Assembly (NCBI RefSeq): GCF_019966495.1
Contig: NZ_JAIMIA010000035.1
Coordinates: 1-41,045, forward strand
Source: Tateyamaria pelophila
GTDB lineage: Bacteria > Pseudomonadota > Alphaproteobacteria > Rhodobacterales > Rhodobacteraceae
DNA: 41,045 bases
Direction of reading: 5' to 3'
In this document: positions 32,063 through 40,635 of the stretch, piece by piece
Position numbering within the stretch: position 1 is the stretch's first letter
Layout: each line of letters opens with the position of its first letter
The notes under the pieces: model-generated
Database searches by the model: none
The model's input: the letters and a program-made list of their open reading frames with translations, nothing else
Told to the model about the DNA's origin: nothing
Made by a program: the position numbers and the translations under genes

Positions 32063-33673
32063 TCATGCGCCCTCCCGCACCAGTTTCCACCGGATTGCGT
32101 CCAGCAAGGCTTCGAACGAGGCATCGACGATGTTGGCCGACACGCCGACGGTGGACCACCGCCGCCCATGGGCGTCTTCGCTGTCGATGATGACACGGGT
32201 CACGGCTTCGGTTCCACCTTGGGTAATGCGCACCTTGAAATCCACCAGACGAATGTCGTTCACAAAGGCCTGATAGCGGCCCAGATCCTTGGCCAGCGCT
32301 TTGGCGAGCGCATTCACCGGCCCGCGATCCGTGCCCTGTTCATCCATGGATTCCGACACCGAATGCATTTTTTGCCCGTCGACCTTGACGACCACGACCG
32401 CCTCGGAGAGTGACACCATGCGGTCTCGTTTGTTCTTGCGCCGCTCTATGGTCACCCGGTAGCGTTTGACCTCGAAATACTCCGGCAACAGGCCCAGTTC
32501 CTCACGTGCCAAAAGCTCGAAGGACGCTTGGGCCGTGTCATAGCTGTACCCTTCCGCCTCGCGCGCCTTGATCACATCCAATATGCGTGACAAGGCCGGA
32601 TCCTTGGGCGCAACCTTCAGGCCCATATCCGCCAGACGGCGGCGCAGGTTGGATTGCCCGGCCTGATTCGACATTGGGATTATGCGTTCATTTCCAACCA
32701 CATGCGGGTCGATATGTTCATAGGTCGTCGGATCCTTGAGGATCGCGCTGGCATGCAGGCCCGCCTTGTGCGCAAAAGCGGAGGCTCCCACGAATGCGGC
32801 CTGTTTCTGCGGCACCCGGTTCAGGATATCGTCCAGCATGCGGCTGATCCGCGTCAGTCCCTGCAAGGCGTCAAGGCTCACGCCGGTCTCGAACCGGCTG
32901 GCATAGGGCTCTTTCAGCAACAGGATCGGGATCAGCGCTGTCAGATTGGCATTGCCGCAACGTTCGCCGAGACCGTTGAGCGTGCCCTGGATCTGCCGCG
33001 CGCCTGCATCCACCGCCGCCAGCGACCCGGCCACGGCGTTTTCGGTGTCGTTATGGGTGTGGATCGCCACATGGTCTCCCGGAATGCCGGACGCGATGAC
33101 AGCCGCCGTGATCCTGTGGATATCAGCGGGCAGCGTTCCCCCATTTGTGTCGCAGAGCGCCACCCAGCGTACGCCCGCGTCATAGGCCGCATGCACGGCC
33201 TTCAACGCATAATCGGGGTTCGATTTGTAGCCATCAAAGAAATGTTCCGCATCAAAAATTGCTTCGCGTCCCTGCGCCACGATGTGGGAAAAAGATTGAG
33301 CAATATTGGCGGTGTTTTCCTCCAGAGAGATCCCTAGCGCCGTTTTGACGTGAAAATCATGGGTCTTGCCCACCAAACAGACGCACGTCGTGTTCGCGTT
33401 CAGAACGGCGGCCAAAACATCGTCATTGCCGGCGCTGATACCTGCCCGCTTGGTCATGCCAAAGGCGGTGAAGGTCGCGCGGGTTTGGGGTGGCGTATCG
33501 AAGAATGCACTGTCCGTCGGATTGGCACCGGGCCATCCGCCTTCGATGTAATCGATCCCCAGCTTGTCGAGAGCCGCGGCGATCTGATGCTTTTCCTCGG
33601 CGGAGAACTGGACGCCCTGGGTTTGTTGTCCGTCGCGAAGCGTCGTGTCGAAAAGGGAGAGGCGTTCTTTCAT
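32063..33673 (-). CDS. cimA: (R)-citramalate synthase
   Basis: A 536-residue enzyme of the LeuA/CimA group that condenses pyruvate and acetyl-CoA to citramalate, an entry to isoleucine made from pyruvate. The TIM barrel starts with LSLFDTTLRDGQQTQGV (5-21), and the metal-binding HTHND motif is in VAIHTHNDTENAVAG. FAHKAGLHASAI follows, and a C-terminal regulatory domain occupies about residues 390-530. DTTLRDGQQTQGVQF matches the CimA type of this family better than LeuA (DTTLRDGEQ). It is the upstream gene of the pair with the squalene-synthase-like gene, 73 bases after cysS. Confidence 0.92.
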   Translation of the reverse strand: MKERLSLFDTTLRDGQQTQGVQFSAEEKHQIAAALDKLGIDYIEGGWPGANPTDSAFFDTPPQTRATFTAFGMTKRAGISAGNDDVLAAVLNANTTCVCLVGKTHDFHVKTALGISLEENTANIAQSFSHIVAQGREAIFDAEHFFDGYKSNPDYALKAVHAAYDAGVRWVALCDTNGGTLPADIHRITAAVIASGIPGDHVAIHTHNDTENAVAGSLAAVDAGARQIQGTLNGLGERCGNANLTALIPILLLKEPYASRFETGVSLDALQGLTRISRMLDDILNRVPQKQAAFVGASAFAHKAGLHASAILKDPTTYEHIDPHVVGNERIIPMSNQAGQSNLRRRLADMGLKVAPKDPALSRILDVIKAREAEGYSYDTAQASFELLAREELGLLPEYFEVKRYRVTIERRKNKRDRMVSLSEAVVVVKVDGQKMHSVSESMDEQGTDRGPVNALAKALAKDLGRYQAFVNDIRLVDFKVRITQGGTEAVTRVIIDSEDAHGRRWSTVGVSANIVDASFEALLDAIRWKLVREGA

Positions 33674-33746
33674 ACCCTTGCTCCTGAACCGGAATTATCC
33701 AACCGCAAAATGCCAACCGAACGAGGCGCGTGTCCGCAATCAAGGA

Positions 33747-35195
33747 TCATGTCAGACCCTCCAGCTTTGCCGGATCAAAGTCAGGTCCGGGTGCCCATGT
33801 TGCACTGCCCCCGATATCCGTGACCTGTACGCCCGCTGAGTTTAGAAGGTCGCGCAAACGGTCAGCCTCGCCCCAGTTTTTTGCCGCGCGCGCAGCACCG
33901 CGTTCTTCGATCAGGCGGTCAATCACGGCTGGCACCCAATCCGCCATCTTGACGTCTTGCGACGGCGTGAGATCAACAAGACTCCAGTCCGCGACAAGCC
34001 CAAGCAACTCCAACGCATGTGCCAAAGGCACAAGCCCCTCGGCAGTGCGCGCCTTGGCCAACACATGCATACGCGCCAATGCGCCGGGTGTGTTCAAATC
34101 GTTGGACAGTGTTCCCAGCAGTTCGCCATCGCCGGACCATTGTCCCTCAGCCTTCAACTGTTTGACCATTTTTGGCGTATAACCATGCTTTTTGAGCACG
34201 TGCAGCCAGTCCATCAGAGTTTTGCTGCTCTCTTCGCGTTTCTTCTCCGTCCAATCCATCGGCTTGCGGTAATGCGTCGCCAACATCACAAAACGGATCA
34301 CTTCGCCCGGCACGCCGTCTTCCAGCAAGTCGCGCACGGTGAAGAAGTTGCCCAAAGACTTGGACATCTTCTTGCCCTCGACCTGCAACATCTCGTTGTG
34401 CAACCACACATTGGCAAAGCCATGGCCCGCGCATTTCGACTGGGCAATCTCGTTCTCGTGGTGGGGAAACTGCAAATCGTTCCCACCGCCATGGATGTCA
34501 AACCTATCCCCCAGCAATTCATAGGCCATGGCAGAGCATTCGATATGCCAGCCCGGCCGCCCGCGTCCCCACGGACTGTCCCAGCCGGGCAAGTCATCTG
34601 ACGACGGCTTCCACAGGACAAAATCCATCGGGTCTTCTTTGTAGGGTGCCACTTCAACCCGCGCGCCTGCGATCATATCATCGACGGATCGGCCCGACAG
34701 CGCCCCGTATTCCGAATATTTTCTGACCCGAAACAGCACATGACCCTCGTTTTCATAGGCGTACCCATCCTTGATCAACCCGTCGATCATCGCCACCATC
34801 TGCGCGATGTATTCCGTCGCGCGGGGCTCGTGATCGGGTCGCAAGGCCCCCAGTGCATCCATATCCGCATGATACCAGGCGATGGTCTCGTCCGTCCGCT
34901 CCGCCACCAGGTCTTCCAATGTGCCGGGCGCCCCCGCTTGCTGATGGGCCAATGCGGTCGCGTTGATCTTGTCATCCACATCCGTGAAATTGCGCACATA
35001 GGTGACATGATCGGCCCCGTAGGTATGACGCAACAACCGATAGAGCACGTCAAACACCAGAACCGGGCGCGCATTGCCCAGATGCGCCCGGTCATAAACC
35101 GTGGGCCCGCACAGATACATCCGCACATTTGCAGGGTCGATCGGAACGAACGGTTCCTTCTTGCGGGTCAATGTATTGTGCAGGGTAATCGTCAT
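33747..35195 (-). CDS. cysS: Cysteinyl-tRNA synthetase
   Basis: A 482-residue class I synthetase. Zinc ligand Cys29 is in [10 protein letters not shown], the HIGH-type motif is HLGN (38-41), [10 protein letters not shown] holds the second zinc cysteine, and [10 protein letters not shown] is the KMSKS loop. The usual length is about 460-500. The ATG at 35193-35195 gives the standard N-terminus [16 protein letters not shown]. Confidence 0.96.
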   Translation of the reverse strand: MTITLHNTLTRKKEPFVPIDPANVRMYLCGPTVYDRAHLGNARPVLVFDVLYRLLRHTYGADHVTYVRNFTDVDDKINATALAHQQAGAPGTLEDLVAERTDETIAWYHADMDALGALRPDHEPRATEYIAQMVAMIDGLIKDGYAYENEGHVLFRVRKYSEYGALSGRSVDDMIAGARVEVAPYKEDPMDFVLWKPSSDDLPGWDSPWGRGRPGWHIECSAMAYELLGDRFDIHGGGNDLQFPHHENEIAQSKCAGHGFANVWLHNEMLQVEGKKMSKSLGNFFTVRDLLEDGVPGEVIRFVMLATHYRKPMDWTEKKREESSKTLMDWLHVLKKHGYTPKMVKQLKAEGQWSGDGELLGTLSNDLNTPGALARMHVLAKARTAEGLVPLAHALELLGLVADWSLVDLTPSQDVKMADWVPAVIDRLIEERGAARAAKNWGEADRLRDLLNSAGVQVTDIGGSATWAPGPDFDPAKLEGLT

Positions 35196-35393
35196 GGCCG
35201 TACTCGCGCATAGGGGTTGGCGCGGGCCTAGCAATTCTGAGATGTCATGGAAACAAAGAACCGGCCCGCTGAAGAAATCAGCAGATAATGCAGCAGCAAA
35301 TGCAAATGGTCCGTATCATGGCTCAGCAGTAGCGCGCGCGATCCATGGTGGTCAACCCTTGTGTGATTGCGCGGCCCACTGCACGGTGATGCC

Positions 35394-35750
35394 ATGACAC
35401 GCGAGGACGTCGATACGTTCTGCGCCGCCTTGCCCGGTGCGCACTGGGCCAGCCACCACGACGGCGGTCTTGATGCTTGGAAAGTCGGAGGCAAAATGTT
35501 CGCCTGTATCGGCATGAAGGGCGACGGCGTCTCTGTGAAATGCCCGGATGTGGAAACCGCGCAGTTCCTGATCGAGATCGGCGCGGCACACAAAGCACCC
35601 TATTTCCATCGTTCTTGGGTTCGTGTGCCGCTCAAAGGCACAGGATCGCAGGAAATGACGGACCGAATCCATCGATCTTACGGACTCGTCCGGGCCGGCC
35701 TGACGACGAAGGTTCGGTCGACCCTCGGCGCTTGGCTGGACCAGACCTGA
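35394..35750 (+). CDS. MmcQ/YjbR family protein
   Basis: A 118-residue protein with the YjbR fold pattern: MTREDVDTFCAALPGA, then WKVGGKMFACIG, VSVKCPDVETAQFLIE, PYFHRSWVRVPL and a C-terminal helix with YGLVRAGLTTKVR. Members are small cytoplasmic proteins of unresolved role with a CyaY-like, DNA-binding-like fold. It stands alone between cysS and the aminotransferase gene. Confidence 0.85.
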   Translation: MTREDVDTFCAALPGAHWASHHDGGLDAWKVGGKMFACIGMKGDGVSVKCPDVETAQFLIEIGAAHKAPYFHRSWVRVPLKGTGSQEMTDRIHRSYGLVRAGLTTKVRSTLGAWLDQT

Positions 35751-36022
35751 CCCTTTGTGTTCTCAAGCACGTCAAGGCAACATTTCAGTGTCCGAACCGA
35801 CAGCCCCACAGGAGCAAACGATCTAACGGTGTTGCGTTCAAACGTCGTGTTCCAGGCCGTCATCCCCTGCTTCATCTTGCCAGGTAAACTCCGGGGGAGG
35901 CGCGCAAGCGCCGGGGGCAGAGCCCCAATCCCTGTACCGGAAATCCGCTCATCGATTTGGGATGTTGACAAAACAGACGCCCTCTGACCCCTTGGCGAAA
36001 CCATCTGAAGCCGGAGGCACCC
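35751..36022. other. Gap with GNRA-capped hairpin
   Basis: 272 bases without a gene. The stem GGCGC/GCGCC (35899-35912) is closed by the loop GCAA, with G-rich and C-rich flanks (GGGGG and CCCC) that may extend it. Similar GC-rich stem-loops often occur between genes in this group. No terminator T run follows. Confidence 0.35.
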
Positions 36023-37195
36023 ATGGCCCTTTCAAAGCGCATCACGACCCTGACGGCGGGTGGCTCGGACGGTTGGGATGTGTTCATTCGCGCCCGCAAA
36101 ATGATCGCCGCGGGCACACCTGTCACGGAACTGACCATTGGCGAACATGATATTCGTACGGCCGCACCAATCCTGCAGTCCATGCACCAAAGCGCTCTTG
36201 GTGGGCACACAGGGTACGCCATGGTACCGGGCACGGATACGCTGCGCGATACGGTGGCCAAACGCACCATGGAACGCACCGGCGTTCCAACCTCGCGGGA
36301 CAACGTGCTGATTACACCGGGCGGACAATCCGCATTGTTCGCGGCCCATGCAGCGGCGTGCGATGCGGGTGACACGGCGCTCTATCTCGATCCCTATTAC
36401 GCGACCTATCCCGGCACGTTGCGGGGGGTCGGAGCGATTCCACACGCGGTCCAGACACGGGCAGAAGACGCGTTTCAACCGCGCGCCAGCGATATCGAAG
36501 CTGCGGCACAAGGTGCCAAAAGCCTGCTGATCAACTCCCCCAACAACCCAACGGGAACGGTCTATTCGCGTGAAACCCTGCAAGGGATCGCGGAGGTTTG
36601 CCAGCGCCACGATCTGTGGCTGATTTCGGACGAAGTCTATGACAGCCAGGTTTGGGAAGGCGAACACATCAGCCCGCGTAGCTTGCCCGGTATGGCAGAG
36701 CGAACGCTGGTGGTCGGGTCCATGTCCAAAAGCCACGCCATGACAGGCTCTCGCTGCGGCTGGCTGATCGGGCCCGAGGAGGCCATCAACCACCTGATTA
36801 CCTTCGCAACCCACACGACCTATGGCGTGCCCGGCTTTATTCAGGACGCAAGTGTCTTCGGCCTGGAACAGGGCACGTCGTTCGAAGACGCGGTTGGCGC
36901 ACCTTTCCGGCGCAGGCGCGACATCGCGCAAAAGGTACTCGCAGAGCAAAACACTGTCGGCCTGATCCCTGCGCACGGGGCGATGTATCTGATGCTGGAT
37001 GTCCGGGCGACCGGGCTCAGCGGGGACGCCTTTGCCAACGCGCTTCTGGACGCGGAACATATCGCGGTGATGCCCGGCGAAAGCTTTGGCGCGTCGGCTG
37101 CGGGGCACATTCGGGTCGCCATGACCATCGCCGATGATGATTTTGAACGCGCCCTGAGAACGCTGTGTGACTTCGCCGAACGGTATGCAACCTGA
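36023..37195 (+). CDS. Class I/II PLP-dependent aminotransferase
   Basis: A 390-residue fold-type I aminotransferase. The PLP lysine is Lys236 in GSMSKSHAMTGSRCGW, with NSPNNPTG (171-178), Asp203 in ISDEVYD and Arg244. The C-terminal substrate arginine is expected in GHIRVAM. The subfamily resembles aspartate/aromatic-type aminotransferases; the amino acid used cannot be told from sequence. It is upstream of the MttB-family gene on the same strand, but a 356-base gap separates them, so a shared operon is not certain. Confidence 0.9.
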   Translation: MALSKRITTLTAGGSDGWDVFIRARKMIAAGTPVTELTIGEHDIRTAAPILQSMHQSALGGHTGYAMVPGTDTLRDTVAKRTMERTGVPTSRDNVLITPGGQSALFAAHAAACDAGDTALYLDPYYATYPGTLRGVGAIPHAVQTRAEDAFQPRASDIEAAAQGAKSLLINSPNNPTGTVYSRETLQGIAEVCQRHDLWLISDEVYDSQVWEGEHISPRSLPGMAERTLVVGSMSKSHAMTGSRCGWLIGPEEAINHLITFATHTTYGVPGFIQDASVFGLEQGTSFEDAVGAPFRRRRDIAQKVLAEQNTVGLIPAHGAMYLMLDVRATGLSGDAFANALLDAEHIAVMPGESFGASAAGHIRVAMTIADDDFERALRTLCDFAERYAT

Positions 37196-37551
37196 CCCAC
37201 GACCTGCGTAGATTTCGGCCGCGCGTCGGAGGTCGGAACATTCGGAATACAGACCGGCTCTTCAGCCTTCGTCCCTACGAATGCGTATACATCCCGCGCG
37301 GTCGGTCTGCGAAACCACAAATCTGAACATGTCGCAATTGAGACAGACAGGCCCGTTTGCGGCCTGCATCCTCTCGCTCATAAACGGAGCAACGACAGCG
37401 GAGAGGCTCTCGTGCAGGAAAGTCGCAGTAAAATCGCGCTCGTGACCCGAACCATCGGGGCAGACCGCGGTCGGGCCGCCCGCGGACGACCTTGAACGTC
37501 AGTGCGACAACAGTTGATTTCCCAGATGTTCAAACCCCGGATGCCCATGAC
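37196..37551. other. Gap between aminotransferase and MttB-family genes
   Basis: 356 bases without a supported gene. AGGCC and GGCCT (about 37350-37366) can form a small hairpin. No convincing promoter or known riboswitch was recognised. An in-frame TTG at 37492 could extend the downstream gene by 20 residues. Confidence 0.4.
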
Positions 37552-39093
37552 ATGAATGACCAAACCCCCCTGCGCTCTGGTGGTCGCGCCGCGCGCCGTG
37601 CGGCCCGCGCGGCCCCCCTTGCCGACCATTTGCGCCCCATACGTCCCGGTATGTCCGGCGGCACATACAACCCGCTCAGTGAACAGGATGTATTGCGAAT
37701 TCACGTCGCGGCGCTCGATGCGCTGGAAAACATCGGCCTCGCCGACGCTCCCGACAGCGGCGTGGCCTACCTCACGGGTGCCGGCGCAATACAAGGCGAA
37801 GACGGTCGCATCCGGTTTCCGCGCGCGTTGGTCGAAGACACGATCGCCAAGGCGAACCGTAGCCTGACATTGCATGCGCGCAACCCGGTCCATGATCTGG
37901 AACTGTCGGGATCACGGGTCCACTACGGCACGGCGGGCGCTGCGGTACATCTGGTCGAAGCCAACGGACGCGCATACCGCGAATGCGGTGTGCAGGATTT
38001 GCACGACGCCGCTCGGATCTGCGACGTGCTCGACAATATCCATTTCGTCCAGCGCCCAATGGTATGCCGGGACATTTCAGACAATCTCGAAATGGATTAC
38101 AATTCGATCTACGCCTGCGTTTCGGGCACCACCAAACATGTCGGCACCAGTTTTTCAGAACCGCAGCACGTGGCCCGGTCCATGGAATTGCTGCACATGA
38201 TTGCGGGCGGGGAAGACAAATGGCGCGAACGGCCTTTTGTGAGCAACTCGAACTGCTTCGTGGTGCCGCCGATGAAATTCGCCACCGAATCCTGTTTGGT
38301 AATGGAAGAATGTATCAAATACGGCATGCCGGTCTTGCTTCTTTCGGCGGGTATGTCGGGTGCCACGGCCCCGTCTACCATCGCAGGCGCGATCGTGCAG
38401 GCAGTCGCGGAGTGTCTGGCCGGGTTGGTCTACGTCAACGCCGTCAAACCGGGCGCGCCCGCGATCTTTGGCACATGGCCCTTTGGGCTGGACCTGCGCA
38501 CAGGCGCAATGACAGGCGGGTCTGGCGAGCAGGCACTGCTGACCGCCGGCTGCGCCCAGATGCACCGGTTCTATGACCTTCCGGGTGGGGCCGCCGCCGG
38601 GATTGCGGACAGTAAGCTGCCGGATATGCAGGCAGGATGGGAGCAAATGTGTTCGAACGTCATGGCCGGACTGGCCGGGCTGAACATGGTCTATGAAGCA
38701 GCTGGCATGCACGCCTCCCTGTTGGGCTTCTGCCACGAATCCCTGATCATGGGCGACGATATCATCGGTCAGGCCCTGCGCTGCGTGCGCGGCATCGAAG
38801 TGAACGACGAAACGCTGGCGCTGGATCAAATGGCGGACGTGACCATGAATGGCCCCGGCCACTATCTGGGCACGGGTCAAACCCTCAGCCGGATGCAAAC
38901 CGATTGCGTGTATCCCAAGATGGGGGATCGGACTTCCCCCAAGGAGTGGGCGGAACTGGACAAACCCGATCTGGTCGCCAAGGCCACGGCCCGCAAGGAA
39001 GAAATCCTTGCCGACCGCCCTGCAGCCAGCCTCGATCCGTCCCTGGACGCAGCCATTCGGGCCAAGTTCAACATCCACCTGCCACAGCGTTAA
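37552..39093 (+). CDS. Trimethylamine methyltransferase family protein (MttB superfamily, no pyrrolysine)
   Basis: A 513-residue member of the MttB superfamily, with YNPLSEQDVLRIHVAALDALENIG at the N-terminus, QRPMVCRDIS and CLVMEECIKYGMPVLLLSAGMSG-like barrel elements, and a C-terminal GPGHYLGTGQTLSRMQTDCVYP. The frame has no internal stop, so it lacks the amber-encoded pyrrolysine of true trimethylamine methyltransferase. Non-Pyl members demethylate quaternary amines such as glycine betaine, carnitine or proline betaine by passing the methyl group to a corrinoid protein. No corrinoid protein or reactivating enzyme is encoded next to it. The ATG at 37552 is chosen; a ribosome site is weak. 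Confidence 0.88.
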   Translation: MNDQTPLRSGGRAARRAARAAPLADHLRPIRPGMSGGTYNPLSEQDVLRIHVAALDALENIGLADAPDSGVAYLTGAGAIQGEDGRIRFPRALVEDTIAKANRSLTLHARNPVHDLELSGSRVHYGTAGAAVHLVEANGRAYRECGVQDLHDAARICDVLDNIHFVQRPMVCRDISDNLEMDYNSIYACVSGTTKHVGTSFSEPQHVARSMELLHMIAGGEDKWRERPFVSNSNCFVVPPMKFATESCLVMEECIKYGMPVLLLSAGMSGATAPSTIAGAIVQAVAECLAGLVYVNAVKPGAPAIFGTWPFGLDLRTGAMTGGSGEQALLTAGCAQMHRFYDLPGGAAAGIADSKLPDMQAGWEQMCSNVMAGLAGLNMVYEAAGMHASLLGFCHESLIMGDDIIGQALRCVRGIEVNDETLALDQMADVTMNGPGHYLGTGQTLSRMQTDCVYPKMGDRTSPKEWAELDKPDLVAKATARKEEILADRPAASLDPSLDAAIRAKFNIHLPQR

Positions 39094-39101
39094 ACGAAGT
39101 C

Positions 39102-39122
39102 GGCGGAGGATGCCTCCGCCTT
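39102..39122 (+). terminator. Intrinsic terminator after MttB-family gene
   Basis: GGCGGAGG and CCTCCGCC form a perfect 8-bp stem with the loop ATG, starting nine bases after the stop codon. Only two T follow, so it is strong in stem and weak in tail. Confidence 0.6.
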
Positions 39123-39213
39123 ACGACGCCCATGCGTTATTGTCATTGAAAGAGGGGCAACTATCGGGCGCCGTGGCCATATCCTTCGTCGGATTGCGAC
39201 ACAGCGAAAATGC

Positions 39214-39243
39214 AAGGCCCGCTTCTGGGGGGAAACGGGCCTT
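39214..39243. terminator. Second inverted repeat, possible two-way terminator
   Basis: AAGGCCCG (39214-39221) and CGGGCCTT (39236-39243) are perfect inverted copies around a 14-base loop. The pair lies between the convergent MttB-family and EF-hand genes. It may stop transcription from either side; no long T run is present. Confidence 0.4.
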
Positions 39244-39314
39244 ACATACCCACGTTTCGGTCACTTCACTCACCAAGGATGGCAACGTCAGTTTCTGAAA
39301 CGCAGTTTATCGCA

Positions 39315-39563
39315 TCAACCGTCCGTTGCAGGCATCAATCCGGCTTCTTGCGCTGCCGCGACCTCGTCGGCATCCAGCGCACCATCAGCGTTCAGATCCA
39401 TTGCCATAAAGCTGTCAGATGACATTTCAGGAAAGCTGGCCTGAACCTCGTCAATGGTCAGCACACCATCACCGTTCGCATCCAGACTGGATGCGACCTG
39501 GCTCATTGCCAGTGCTGGGATCGACATTGCCACCATAAAGGTCAAAGAGGCGATTTTGGTCAT
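39315..39563 (-). CDS. Exported EF-hand calcium-binding protein
   Basis: An 82-residue protein with a signal peptide (MTKIASLTFMVAMSIPALA) and two EF-hand calcium loops: DANGDGVLTIDE (about 28-39) and DLNADGALDADE (about 55-66). Both loops keep the Asp/Asn ligands and the final Glu. The mature protein is probably a small periplasmic calcium binder or sensor. GGAG precedes the ATG. It is divergent from the sigma-factor gene across a 224-base gap, which suggests shared control. Confidence 0.85.
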   Translation of the reverse strand: MTKIASLTFMVAMSIPALAMSQVASSLDANGDGVLTIDEVQASFPEMSSDSFMAMDLNADGALDADEVAAAQEAGLMPATDG

Positions 39564-39696
39564 AAGTGAACTCCGTTCGTCATTGACATATGAGGGACCG
39601 TGAATGGCCGCCTCATTGTACTTGAGTACGCAAAGCCGGTTCGCATCCGCGCCCTTCTGGAACGCGCGGCAGCCTGCCGACCCCGCAGCCCCCCAT

Positions 39697-39712
39697 GGGC
39701 AAGGCCTTGCCC
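39697..39712. promoter_or_regulatory. 16-bp perfect palindrome between EF-hand and sigma-factor genes
   Basis: GGGCAAGGCCTTGCCC is a perfect palindrome of 16 bases in the divergent gap, about 75 bases before the sigma-factor ATG. It has no loop, so it looks more like a dimer-binding operator than an RNA hairpin. No other copy was noticed. Confidence 0.35.
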
Positions 39713-39787
39713 AAAAAGCGGTGGTTCCCGACATAGGCGAAAACCCCCGGGCTGGTCAGATCACGCTGCGTCCCTCACTTTGGACCC

Positions 39788-40249
39788 ATGTCCGATGTAA
39801 ACCCGCTTATCCCCTTGATCCCCATGCTGACGCGGCGCGCCCGGCGTTTGTCTTCCGACCGAAACGAAGCCGAAGACCTCGTGCAGGACACGTTGCTCAA
39901 GCTGTGCCAAATGCTGCGGCGCGGACGGTCTGTTGATGATCTGGCGGCGTATGCAATGCGGGTTCTGCAAAACGAGGCACGGCGCGGCTGGCGCAGATTG
40001 GCTACGGAGGAACTGCTGGACACAGATGCGATAATACAGCCCGATGCATTGCTGCGGCTGGATTGCGCGGACACACTAGCGGCCGTCGCCGCCCTGCCCC
40101 AGCCGCAAAAGCAGTTGTTGGAGTTGGTCATCGACGGTGAAACATCACCGCGCACCATTGCTGCAAAAACCGGACTGCCGTTGGGGACAGTCATGTCCCG
40201 TCTGGCACGGGCCCGCGCAAAACTGCGCCTTACACTTGCGGACATATGA
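39788..40249 (+). CDS. RNA polymerase sigma factor, ECF type
   Basis: A 153-residue sigma-70-family protein with the region 2 helix AEDLVQDTLLKLCQ (about 28-41) and region 4 helix-turn-helix IAAKTGLPLGTVMSRLARARAKLR (about 124-147). It directs RNA polymerase to a special promoter set. No anti-sigma gene follows: downstream are a hairpin and then the IS. Its divergent neighbour encodes an exported EF-hand protein. An ECF-type -35 motif (GGAAC) occurs on both strands of the gap, but none has a good -10 partner. Confidence 0.88.
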   Translation: MSDVNPLIPLIPMLTRRARRLSSDRNEAEDLVQDTLLKLCQMLRRGRSVDDLAAYAMRVLQNEARRGWRRLATEELLDTDAIIQPDALLRLDCADTLAAVAALPQPQKQLLELVIDGETSPRTIAAKTGLPLGTVMSRLARARAKLRLTLADI

Positions 40250-40280
40250 AGCGTTGTGACTGGGTCGGTGGGTGGGCGCA

Positions 40281-40299
40281 TTTTGCGCACAGCGCAAAA
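40281..40299 (+). terminator. Hairpin downstream of the sigma-factor gene
   Basis: TTTTGCGC and GCGCAAAA form a perfect 8-bp stem around the loop ACA, 32 bases after the stop codon. The T and A tracts are inside the stem, and no T run follows, so termination would be weak. Confidence 0.4.
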
Positions 40300-40540
40300 C
40301 AGACCCGTCCCCGAGCCAGGTTTCTCCGAACCCGTCGCGCCCGGTTGATGAGCGCTCCGGAAATCTCAGCTCGGGACCTATTCAATGTCCAAATTTACAA
40401 TTGAGAGTTTTCCCAAAGCGCTTCCGGTCAGAATCGCGCGTTCGCAGCAGGTGAAATATAAGTGCCGGGAACCTGAAAGCCTCGGATAATTGCGCATCGA
40501 TGGAACCAAATCACCCCCGCTGCGTTTACCAAATATATAA
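40300..40540. other. Short gap between sigma factor and right IS copy
   Basis: About 240 bases with no supported gene or signal. The last stretch (AAATATATAA) directly borders the IS end at 40541. Only one end of the IS is visible here, so no target duplication can be tested. Confidence 0.5.
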
Positions 40541-40577
40541 ACCCGCATTCCCCAAGTAGATCTCTGATTTCGCTGTC

Positions 40578-40606
40578 TTGAACGTGATATTTTCTATATA
40601 TATCAT
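40578..40606 (+). promoter_or_regulatory. Transposase promoter in right IS copy
   Basis: TTGAAC and TATCAT are separated by 17 bases and end 29 bases before the transposase ATG. Same sequence as in the left copy. Confidence 0.45.
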
Positions 40607-40635
40607 GGCGTTGGTTGCTGCGGAGGATGTGTTTC

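Noticed and set aside
37196-37551. Possible glycine-type or SAM-type riboswitch upstream of the MttB-family gene
   Set aside because: A few purine-rich segments recall riboswitch cores, but the conserved core sequences and paired stems are not there.
37552-39093. Pyrrolysine-containing trimethylamine methyltransferase
   Set aside because: The frame has no internal amber codon, and no pyl genes are in the window.
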